Below, piece by piece: positions 49,501 to 61,500 of a stretch of 64,000 nt of DNA. The stretch lies in the NCBI RefSeq assembly GCF_001949145.1, contig NW_019091528.1, positions 388,425 through 452,424 on the forward strand, read 5' to 3'. The DNA is from Acanthaster planci (taxonomy: Eukaryota; Echinodermata; Asteroidea; Valvatida; Acanthasteridae). Every line of letters starts with the position of its first letter. Position 1 is the first letter of the stretch. Made by a program: the position numbers and the translations under genes. Under the pieces are notes generated by a model. That model saw nothing but the letters and a program-made list of their open reading frames with translations, made no database searches and had not been told where the DNA came from.

Positions 49501-52500
49501 GTATACCGGGGTTTGGGGCTTTATCGCGAGCGGATACCTCTGGGGACAAAAGCGCTCCACCACTGTAGGGATGAGCCACACAGCACAGTTACACGCTAAT
49601 CTGACCCCTATTGAAAAGAGGTCAGCAGTGCACTGAGCCAGGTTCGTGAACAAAAGAAAGTTACATAACACCGCACAATCAGGGCTCTTTTTACAAGGCT
49701 GCAGGCCTGGCTGAAATACTCGGGCATCAATGAAGGTCACCTGTCAACTTAGAGTAGTGCCTAAAGATTACTTCGTGCGGCTATAAACGTCCGTTAAATG
49801 AAATGATGAATTTTTGAAGAATTTATTTTGAAAATGGAAAAAATGATAATTATGCCAGCCCAGCATCGTCAACATTCAAAAATGCCCCAGCATGAAGTGG
49901 TTAAAGCAATGGTTTCAAGTACATTTGGGGAAACCAAATAAATTTTTGATCATCAATTGTTTCTTGTCTGTGTTTATGTTCTCTCATGCAGCCCATCGTT
50001 TTGGATGACTACAGTGATCCCAAAGATGTCCTGAAAGCAGCCATGGAGAGCGGTTTCATTCCACCCCGGACCGAAGGCCACAACGTCAGCAGACCGTACG
50101 CGGAAGATGATTACTCGGTACCCTACGAAATGATCAAACGTAAGTCAGCAGTGTTCGGGTGTCATCAGCGCGGGTTGTCACCTCTTGTCAATTTGGCGAG
50201 TTATCTCTTTGATCTCAGGACCAGAAAACCGATAAGAGGCCTTAGCACCCCTGTGTTAACATTACATGTAGCTTCATGCGTGTCGAGGATATCATGCGAA
50301 TGATCAGCTAATTAGTTCATTTCCATTGCTATTTTGGAACACCGTTATGATGTATTTATAGTATACTGGGTGCATAAAGAGTTCATGGTAATGTGCAGAA
50401 GTACATGGAGACAGTTTATGATACATTGTTGTTGTGGGTTTAGTGAAGTCATTTTTTGTTTTTAATACAAGCGTTTTACATAAATGATCTTTGCAGTATG
50501 TGTACAAAAATAAATTTTACTTTGTAAGCATTTTGAATGAAAACATATAAGTGAAATATTGTTGAACTTTCTAACACTCTGTGGCCGGCCAAAACCCTCA
50601 TTAATGTTTCCTACGTCTTTTGCCCAATAACAAGAGACATTTTGGTGTCTTGAACATTTGCAAACTAATATAACTAATGGCTCAGCTCAGCTTTGTTTGC
50701 ATTGGGACACTCCAAACACGTGCTATGAGCTTGTGGCTTTCATGCAGTGCCTTGCAGGTTTCCATTGAAACTTTCTCTTTCTACTCCCACTCACCCGTGT
50801 GCTCTCCCCAAGAAAAGTAGTAAACAGCCTGAACACTATTTCTCTTTGCTTGCTAGTGATTCTACAGGTTACATGTAGGCCAAAGACGAAAGAATGGTTG
50901 TGTTTCGGATCAGCAAACCTAGAAAATAAACTAGATGCCGTATCTTTTACTTCAAAGTGAAATAAAAATGTTACACTTCTGGTATCCAACCCGTCGCCCA
51001 TTTTTGTGTAGATTGCCCTTCATTTTAAAAAAATATTTCAGCTACATGTATTTTTTACTTGAAAAAGATTCGCTCATTCTTATGTACTACATGTATCCAC
51101 AAGTATCTGTTTTTTATATTAAGACTAACTTGTAAATATTCAGAGCTGATTAAATCTGGCAGTTTGAGTTACATGAGGGGCAGTCATATGAGTGCACCAG
51201 AAACAAAAGATCTTGATAGTAATTCTACTTTGATCATTTTCAGCTAAAGTATTTAAAGCTCTTCCTCTCCAGAAAAAAAGAAAGATCTTATTTTACCAAT
51301 ATCTGCCAACTCAAATTTCTAGTGTAGTAGAAACACAACCAATTTTTTGCTTGGCCTCAGGCTTCCTGCTACTCAAACTAGACTGGTTAATGCAGTATTA
51401 CAGTCAGTGCCATTTGCTATTAACTTTAATGTCGTATAACCACTAATCTCTGCTCTGTTTCCTCAATGGTTGCTGCCTTGCTTCTCAAGAGATGCGATCT
51501 GGCCTCTTGCCAGAAGACGGCCCCATCCCCAATCAGCCCTACGCAGATGATGATTATAGCTTGCCGTATGATATTGTCAAAAGTAAGTTTGCATGCCCCC
51601 AACAAAGCAAAACTGAATCAAAAGGAATGATTCATGAGAAATGAGCAACTGCGAGACAGATTTAATTGTTGAGGTCAGAATGGATTAACTTGAAACTGCA
51701 AGTTGCATAGGATTTATCCTGATCTGCAGTGTGCAGGGCTAAAGCTGTTGTTTTGCAGTCTGACGAGGAAAATTATGGCTGTAATCTTTCGGAATGAAAC
51801 TCTGAATTGAAGATTGTTCTCTCTCTCTCTGCATGCCTCATCAAATCAGATCATGAATCCTAGCACATCAAATCAGATCATGAATCCTAGCACATCAAAT
51901 CAGATCATGAATCCTAGCACATCAAATCAGATCATGAATCCTAGCACATCAAATCAGATCATGAATCCTAGCACATCAAATCAGATCATGAATCCTAGCA
52001 CATCAAATCAGATCATGAATCCTAGCACATCAAATCAGATCATGAATCCTAGCACATCAAATCAGATCATGAATCCTAGCACCTCAAATTTGATCATGAA
52101 TCTGAGCAAGTCTACTAATTCCACTGATTTTGATCATGATATGAAATTTTCATCGTTGAAATTTCTGATGCCGACTTGGCTGACTTCACGGTGCTGAATC
52201 AAAAATAAGGCTAACAACAAAACTTGGCTTCTCTTGTCAGCAGGGAATGGGGGATTGGACATAAGAAAGACTTTATCCCACATAATGACAACCAGGTGCA
52301 GATTTTGACTACAGACAGAATATTCATATGTAACGGCAAACAAGTACATGTACATGTGTGCAGATGCCGCATTGATATGTGGCATTCCGTCTAGCTGGAA
52401 TCCAAATAATATCTCCCATCTCAAGGAGGAGGCTTTGTCAATTATCAACCAATTCACACTCGGGAGCAAGAAAGCATCCGACCGACTCCCCACCCACGCT

Positions 52501-55500
52501 GACTGACTTCTCACTTTTTATTGCATTGTTCACCCTTGCTTGCACACTAACGTTGCCGTAGAAACCAAACATCACATCCCAGAAGAAGGATGGGATCCCA
52601 ATCGAATGGCCATCCCAGAGGATGACTATTCTTTACCATACGATGTTATCAAACGTAAGTATGAAGTCTCCTGGACGCATTTTTTTTTCTGCCTCTCAGA
52701 GAAACCTCAGTTGCATGCATGTGGAGTGGTGAGAGTGGTTGATGTAGATTCATTGGAATTTACCGGCACATAGGAATATAGAGAAGGAGAACCTAGGTCC
52801 GCATATTCCCTTCGATTCCTGTTTCTCCCTTACACTTCTGTTTATTCATGGGTGCATGGACAGCAGTATAACTCACGGGTGAGCAATGACATACTCTTGA
52901 TCAGGCCAGGGGTATGCTTTTAAATCACGTGGTTTTTTCAAGATCACAGAAAGGTAAGCGTTGCTGTTCATGCGGTGTGATCTGAGAACATTTGCCTGCT
53001 GCCCCGAATACTGAGAGTGGCACATGCGAGTGCAGCCATAATGAACCTGGATCCTGCCACTGTGTACACACGGCACAAGACAACACAGTCATGTGTACAC
53101 GCACACAAGTTCATGTCTCTGTCACTAAAACGGGTTCATTTCGGCTCAGAAATGAGACACACAGTCCAAGCACCCATTATCACTGATGCCTCCCTGGTTC
53201 TGTTGTTGCTGATGATGATGACCCTAGTTGAAATCCCACCTGCTGGCTGTGTGGAATGATATTGTCAGTTTCAACTGTGAAAATGTGCAGCTTTCCCTGA
53301 GAACAAACCATCAGTTTTTGTCTCCCAACTCCACATTTGGCTGTGTCTTTTTCTCACTTGATTCCTTGAGGAAAGAAAATATCACAAGTATTTAGCCTGT
53401 CCCTAAAATGAATGCATACTTGGGGATAAAGTTTGAAGTGAGACCCAAGGAATATAAAGCTAAAGGTTCCAGGAAATGAATTTTTCTTAGAATCACTTTT
53501 TGTGTGTCTCTGTACTCTTCTTCCATATATGAAGACTGTTTGACATCTTTTTTGAGTTAAGTGAACTGAACGGTGCACTTTTTCCAACATTAAAAATTGG
53601 CCAAGCATTTCTGGACAAGAGAGGGCACTTTTGCTTTGATGTAAATCCAGGAAAACATGGTTCAGGTTGGGTTGCATGTTTTCATGTTCAAAATGTGAAC
53701 CACTATTTTGCTATCTGGGAACATTTCTGTGAAAAGAATTTTTGCCGGATTATTGCCATATACTTATACAGCAATAAATTGCCAAAGAAAATGAAATCTG
53801 CCATAGCAGTGGTTAAAAAAATTTAGAAATGTTTGTGCACAAATCAGTGTAACATTGAGATCAGTGCCACAGATGACATGTTAGTTCTGCCATGAATATG
53901 CAAATACATGTATGCATTAGCATAAAAACCAAAAGCATCAAAATATGGGTTAAAGTTGCAAAACAGAAATTTAAATAAGGTTAATGGAAACCTAAAGATG
54001 CAATTTCAAGGGTTTTTAGTAAAATGTATAAAAATATTTCCATTTCCTGGTTCCTTTACACTCAAAAGAGTCTAGGGATTGACTTGTGACCCCAGCATGA
54101 AAGAACTAAATCTAAGTAACTGAGTATTTACTCTCCGTCGAAATGGCACTCCGGGCTAGTATGTTACCTGTACATGTATGCACAGTTGCTGATTACCAGT
54201 GAAAAGCAGAAGAAAGTTAAATGTGCTAACTTTGAGCCTTTTGAAGGGCTTCAGCATGTAATTCTTTTGTTTGAAGACGCATTGCCATACTATGCTACTC
54301 TTACCATCTTTGAATGGAGAAAGGTTCCATTTTAAAGTGACTAGTTGCTCCAAAGTTGCAATTTGGCATGAAGCAAGAAAGTTAGTTTCATTCTTAGCAT
54401 GATGATAATTTGAAGGTTTGCCTGTTGTTTTTGTGCAGCCATTAAGTTGCAAGCTTCCTGTGGAAAACTATTCATTGGGATAAATGCACTCATTCTGATT
54501 TCCATGCCCAGAGGAGCATTTTGGGATTGAAGCCTTGAAGTAGAATTTTAGGTTGAATCCAAACTTTCTGGGGGCCATAGTTTACACAACGTCCCTGCTG
54601 GCTCTATCACAGCTGCCTGGCACACCTGCGTGCCCCGGTGTCTGAGTGACTGCAGGTTTCCATATGGCACTGTGTATATTTTGATATAATATGCATAATG
54701 GATGCGCTGGCTTGCATGGTCTGTCAACACAGTTCATAGCTGAATGATTTCTAATGGTACCGTAATTAGATGAGCATGATGCATGATCCTTATTTACTAA
54801 TTATTGTTCTGTTTCAAGCCAATGACCCAATTATGCATGCGCATATTTATCCCTACCGGTCCTTGTATGTACTTGATGTGAATATTGTGCAAATGCAAAG
54901 TTTTTATTTTTCCAAGTTGTGCATAATGTTATTGTAGCTCTGCTTTTCCTGGTCAGTATTCAATACAGTTATTATCTTCAAGTTGTCCCGAATCTTATTG
55001 TGTGGTCCATATGGAACGTTCGTATTTTGTCATTCTTCATTCTCGCATTATTCATCATCATTCTTGAGTTTTGAAGGAAGAGTGGCTCTTCAGCTTGCTC
55101 GACAACAACTCGAGCATGACACGAGGTTGAAAAGCTGAACAGAGATTGGACACGAACGATGTATTCATGACCTGTGTTGGCATTTCACCAAAGAAATGGT
55201 ACCTTTTTGTGTGTGATTTGTTCTGAGGCATTTCCTGTTTCAACCTGCAGCTCCAGTTTTGCAGCTTAATGGGCAGATTTGAACAAACAGAATCTTTGTC
55301 CTTTCCAGGAAGATCAAAAGCATCGAACATGCCACAGTGCATGTTTATTTCAAAGGTAGACTTTGATTGAAATAATGACTGGAAAGTGGAAACCCCGTGC
55401 GGGCTTCCACAATTGTCTCATAAGCAGCTCCCCCACTTCTGCCAACAATTCAAAACAAACTGTGTCATCCGAGGCAACAACAGGCAGTGCAGCAGTAAGA

Positions 55501-58500
55501 CTGAACTCGGGTGTAATTTTATTAATGAAACAAACTCACTTTTAAAGAACAAAAATCAGAAAAACTGCGTAGACAACCCCAGACCAACTCCACAGAGCAC
55601 ATCATCCTCAAACCAGTATATGAAAGGCATTAATTATGTAATCCATGTGATAAATACGTAAAAAGGCAATTTTACCCTCATTTCACCATTCAAGAAACTA
55701 CATGTACATCTATGCTTCACAGTAAAAAGTATCCAGGAACTCTCAGAAACAAGTGTTGACAATATAAATTGAAATCAGTGGTTGCACCTTACATGTAACT
55801 CAAAAAATGCACACGTAGCGGTACTAGTACATTGTACATGTACATGGTTATAAGAGGCCGTTTACATCACTAGAAGTTTGTGGCACTGGTTATGTTGCTA
55901 ATGAGGATGGATGAAGTATTGTTGAGTTACATGTGTAGATGCCAGTGGGCTATTTAATAAGTACACTTGTTTGGAAATCCATGCGGGCCGGCCAGGCATC
56001 CCAGCTGTTTGTCAGCAGTTGCCCAACACGTACTTGAATATGTCCTTGTGCAACTAGTGGACCAGGGTTGCATTAGTTGACATGGACCACATCAACAGGA
56101 AACCACACACACCATCCGCTTCCCATGCCATCTACAGTCTTTTGTGTCTGTTAGATTGTGTCTGGTGCTTGTTTGGGAGTAGTGAGTTTTTCAGCCACTT
56201 TGTTGTAGGGAATACGATGCAGTCTTGTGAATCATGATGTTGTCCACATGTAGACATGCATACGTGTACAGTGTATTTGCTCCTGTTTGCATCACGTGCA
56301 CTGTTTTTTGCCTTTGATGAGAAATACATGTACACTTACATATGCCTACTATCCACCACGTTTACCATACGATCTCAACTATATGTATGGCGGGCATTTC
56401 TCTCAGACGTTCACAAATTCACCTGGACAGCATGTACAGCAATTGAATAGAAAAGTAAATTGTTACTCGAACGGGCTGAAAAAATAATGATGAGAAATGC
56501 ATACATGTGCTCAGTTTTGCACATTTTGTTTTCAGTGTAGCGTACATGTACGTCCTTGTATTTGACCCATGGCAGACATTTTGTCGCCTTTGCAGATTTT
56601 TACCACCATATAATATGCACACATGACTTAATTGCACAATCCAGCCTTATCACGCAGGAACATAATGCGTCCCCCCGCCCACCCCCACATTTATTCGCCA
56701 TTCAGTATAGACTGCAGTGCGTTTCAGAAGGCGCCTGTTAAGTTCATCACCCAGGGTTCTGAAATTTTTCACAGTCGCATTGCAATGGCATTGGAAGTTG
56801 TTTGTCACCCTGGTAAAGTTGGCGCGTTGTCAACACTCAGTGTGATGCTGTCGCCTTGGTGCAATTGACATATTTGATCAGAATTTTTAGACAGACACCT
56901 TAAATGGCATTCGCGATGTGTTTTGTCTGAATAAGCCTGTTGAAAAAGAATACACCCCCCCTGCCCCAAAAAATAGCTATAAACAAAAAATGTCCTTTTG
57001 CAGTTTATATTAATTCTGTACATGCAACTGTCTTGTTGTCTGCATGAGATCAGTTTTATCTTCCTGTGCTGGTACCCAGAGATGCATACAAAGCCCACAT
57101 ACATGTACATGACAGTGTATCAATACCATTTTTACCAGTAGTGCTCATTAAAAAAATCATAATTAATTACAGACTTTTCATTAGTCTACATTTTAACTAC
57201 ACATTGATTCGGACAGTTGTTGCAGTTTTCTTAACATTGTCTGTTCACCCCAACCACGCGGCATTCTGCCCAGGAATAGTCTAGAATTTCCCACAATGCA
57301 ACACAGGTGTAGTTTTCTTCTCTGTGCGCCAACGAAATTAGGAAATGACATGTGTAAGCCTGCATTTGGGAAGTATAGCCGATTGGCTGTACCCAGATGT
57401 ACATGTAGTCCTTGATCCATCGCAATATTGCAAAACTGACCTGGTGTCCAGATGTAAGCGGCTGTCCAGTGATTTGGGTTACATTGTGACTGGATCCCAC
57501 AATATGAGACCTGAAGTTTATTTCCAAGAATTTTGATTCATGAAGAAATGTGGATTTTTTTGTTTTTTTGGGGGGTTTTTTTCTTTGTTTTTTGATACAA
57601 GTGTTTATCACCCAGTTTGACATCCTGGTGAGAATGAACATTACACGTACGTGGGGGAAACTTTTGAGGTTCCTGTCGCGCATCATGGTCAGATTCTTTC
57701 AAAGGCCTTTAACTCAAAAATTAGCTCCGCGGATTTGTCACTTGTGTCACAGATACGTACATGCTTGTATGGTTTGCATGTATTTGTGTGTTGAAAGTGA
57801 ACTCCTGTTATGGATTTGCTGATTTGTTTCTGGGTGCCCATTCATCACTTCCTGTTGTCAGTCCACAGGCTTATCTCCCAGTCTTGGTACCATGTTGTTT
57901 TAACTAAGTGATCGCTAAATGTAATTGCTTGTGCATAGCAGGAAGGGTGGTTTATCATTCATGTGCTATTTTCAAGATGTATTTTTGCATTGAGGAGATG
58001 TTAATATAAACGTTAATATATACGTTGGGTAAGGGCAAAACCCGTTATATAAATTAACATTCATGTGCTATTGATATCTGGTGCCAGGTGGGAAATTCCT
58101 TTTTCTGGTAATGGCTAAGTTTCAAGTTGAGTCTGTTGTTTTTCGATATCACCTGTTCTTAGTTTCTTTCAGTTTCACCAGTGTCTATCTCTTACACTGC
58201 ACGCTGGCTTGTCCCATAAGTAGGGAAGCTCCCTCTTCTTGTTTTGATCCTCCTATTTCTCTTGCTGTGTAAATCTCTTTTTTTGTGAGCGTGTTTACTT
58301 GGGTGAGCTGATGTGTGTGAGAAGCTCATATGACATGGTAATGCATGTTCGTATTTGATACTGAGCTTCAAGCATGGCCTGCATCATACCTTTGTCAGTG
58401 TTTGTGTTTTTTCTGGGGGGGGGATGTTGAAAGATAGTGAAATTAAACTTCCCAGTACCAAGTCTAAGCATCAATGCATGTTGTTTGACTAAAGCAGAAA

Positions 58501-61500
58501 TGTGGTCTAGTGGTTTCTAAGAGTCAAGTTTACTACCACATCTGTATTTAGTGCTGCATGCAGACATTGGATAATGCAATAATGCATACATGTAACAAAC
58601 AGAATTAAAGACTTCAGGCCACCTGAATACCAGTACTATGTCATCAATATTTCTCTTGTTTTTTTCACAATAAAACAACTGAGTATTTTGGTAGTAAGCA
58701 CAATAATTGCCTTGAAAGTACATGTGCATGTACATGTACCAAACATGTCTGGACAATGGATGATGACATTCATACATGCACATGTACCGGTCCCTGTACT
58801 TTATGACCCAGACATCTCCTGAGATTGTTTCAGCTGTAAGAACCAAGCATGTCTCTGATGTTCATGGATTGTTCCCTAACATTTCCAATTAGTTTCACTG
58901 CTGTCAGCACAAGGACAACAGTAAAGATAGGCTGAATGGTAATGCTGGAGTTTGCTTTGAAGAGACATAGTAATTGTGCATTGCCTTCTTGTTGGCTCGT
59001 GGATAAGAGTGTCTCAGGCAAGTTCAGTTGGCAACTATAGCTAACCATAGTTGGATGGTTGGACTAGTCCAGTGGCTCGGTACCAGACCAATTGGTATGG
59101 TTGCACCATTGGTTATCATTAACCGTTTTACATGTACATGTACTTGTAAGTACAGAGGAGAATCACTGCCATGGAAAAGTGGCCAGATCGTAGAGCACAT
59201 GGAGATGTGTTCATCTCGGCAAAGTGTTTGTGGTGAGGGAACCTCACAAAAATGCTAGGATCAGGGTGGTTTGGTTGGGACTGTCTTGCACCTGCACATT
59301 GTTAAAGCAAGTGACCGGCTGTCAAGCTACAGTTGCTGGTGGAGCTTGCTGCCCTAAGCAGTATAGAGTAGTTTACTTTCATAAGGGGAATTTGTACAAC
59401 TTGTCAAGAGGGACTCTAATTTAGGGGAAGTGCATGGACTTTAATGTGCATTTGCTTTTAAGTCACAGTGTTTTAAAACTGGTACAAGTTTGTGGGACAA
59501 ATTAATGTTCCTATCTTACCCATTTTAATTGGCTAGTTCTGTAGAACTAGCAAAATGTCTTTGGTTCGATAATTGGCCAACTTGCCACAGGGATTTCGTA
59601 CTGAAACAGGTTCAATCATGTAGGTTTGCTTGCTTGTTTTCAGATCTTAAGAAGCAACCTCCACCCTCCAAAGGCAAATCATCAGTGAGACAACACCAGC
59701 ATCAATATGAGGAACCGCCAGACACCAGTGAGATCCCCAGGCGGACGTCAGCAGGCGAGATTGCAGAGGAGCATCAGTTCTGGGAGGAGATAAACGTTAC
59801 AGAGGAGGCAGCATCCGGGGCCACCAAGGACCCCCAGGAGAATGGCACGGCTTTGCTGTCGGACCCGCCCCTGTCCCCTGCCCCCGACCAGACACCCCAG
59901 AACGACATGAGGCCACAGGGAGAATACGACAACCCGTGGGAGTGGCGGTCCCCTGCCCTCCCCCGGCTACCGCCGGAGTCACCAGGCGGTGAGTTTAAGC
60001 GGTCACGGAGTAAGTCCGATGTCGCGCACCTGGGCGGGATCAACCGAACCAGTCCAGATAGCGACACCCGACCACAGGATGATTATGACCAGCCCTGGGA
60101 ATGGATACAGAAGAATAGGCAAATGTCGCAGGTCTTGACAGGTGGGGGTAAAGAGTAGCGTCCTTGGTTTCCATTCAGAGCGCCCTCTGTTGATACTGTG
60201 CAGCCAGCAGCATGCAAAAACGGGATCTTTGGGTTGAGTGAGACCCGTCTGAAATTGAACAGCGTGGCAGTTTTGTGGCGGGTGTGGTACACGCAGAAAT
60301 ACTCATTCTTAGCAACCTTTCAGGATTTTGGTAGTTTTGCATTAAAGGAAGAAATAGATTTTCTTCCTTTTTTTCTGAAAGTAGAGATATAAATTACATA
60401 TCCAGAAAATTAAACACTTAGTGTTTGAGGTGCATGCTGCATGCTGATCAAAATCAACAGCTGGTTTTCCCAAATGTGAACAAATATCAAACATTATCTA
60501 ATGTTGTCTGTTGTTTCCCAAAAAAATTATGAAAATCCCTTCATATCAGAGCTGTTGACATCTCAGCTGTGAACATACCCATAATATTGCAATAGATATG
60601 CAGCGATACGAAATTAAGAACATTTTCCTTTCTAAATTATTCTCATTTAAGAAACTTGGTTACATAGGTTATATAGGTTTTGTACTTTCAATCAAGGCTT
60701 CCTTTCATCTGCCCTTGTCCAAAAAAAAAAAAACAGTTAAGCCAAGACTCCTTTGTCAGAAGCTGGTGACGGTTCATGTATCAGATGCCGGTGGGTGGAA
60801 ATCTTCAAAGTTACTTCTGAGAAAACCACCCTTCAAAGCAGGCATTTAAGCTGCAGTGCATATGATGCACCAAGTCGTACAATAATCAAGGTTTCCATAG
60901 GTGTTTCAACCTGCTTCCTTGAATATGCAAGCTTTGAAATCTCACTCTCTTGTACATGTACTCACCGTCAAAGGCTGCCTTGCCATAAGTTTTTTCAGTC
61001 CAACCTCAATCTGCATTCATTTGCTGCATTTTACTCCTATAAAACTTTAATGAACACTCTCTGCAAATTTTGCGTACGGAGTGCACTAAAAAAAAAAAAC
61101 TGAAAGGTGCCTTAATGTTTTCTGACTGCATGAAAATGAAATAAGGGTCTTGAATGGGAGGGTGTACAGTACATTGGGTTCATTTTTGGGTTGCCTTTCA
61201 GAGAAAGAGAAGCAGAGCCTGGTGTCGAGGTCGGGGGCGTCGACGCCCGACAACTTGAGGCGGGGCTCACCGCGGAAGCTCAACACGGAGCTGAAGCTGG
61301 AGCTGAGGCACAAACATGAGGTGCAAGGGGAGAAGATCGATCCTAACCTCAGCCTGGACGAGCAGAGGTGAGGACTGACAGAAGGGGCTGACAAGCCAGT
61401 GGGAGGGGGGTCGTGGGTGACCCGATCCCACAAAATTAGTCTTTATCACTTCACACCAAATGATGTGTAAACCTGTAGGGATTTTTGTGTCAGTAACACA

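Larger units (their letters stand above)
34513..49991 (+). other. SHB-family intron 1 (15.5 kb), repeat-rich
   Basis: No further exon was recognised. It carries very many TACATG/TACATGTA runs from about 35.2 kb on. It also holds an octamer-bearing tandem repeat (38848-39048), a three-copy repeat (47113-47369), a 28-bp minisatellite (47517-47702) and a piggyBac-type nonautonomous element (49311-49900). Apparent open frames rich in Tyr, Met, His, Cys, Thr and Val are translations of the TACATG repeat. Confidence 0.7.

Noticed and set aside
51814-52197. A 127-codon frame with SNQIMNPST repeats
   Set aside because: The 27-bp unit is a multiple of three, so it stays open by construction. It lies between well-supported exons 3 and 4 of the SHB-family gene and lacks a convincing acceptor/donor pair.
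57231-57686. A 151-codon minus-strand frame in intron 4
   Set aside because: Contains a poly-Lys/Pro stretch from a T/G-rich simple tract, has no domain and lies in an intron on the opposite strand.
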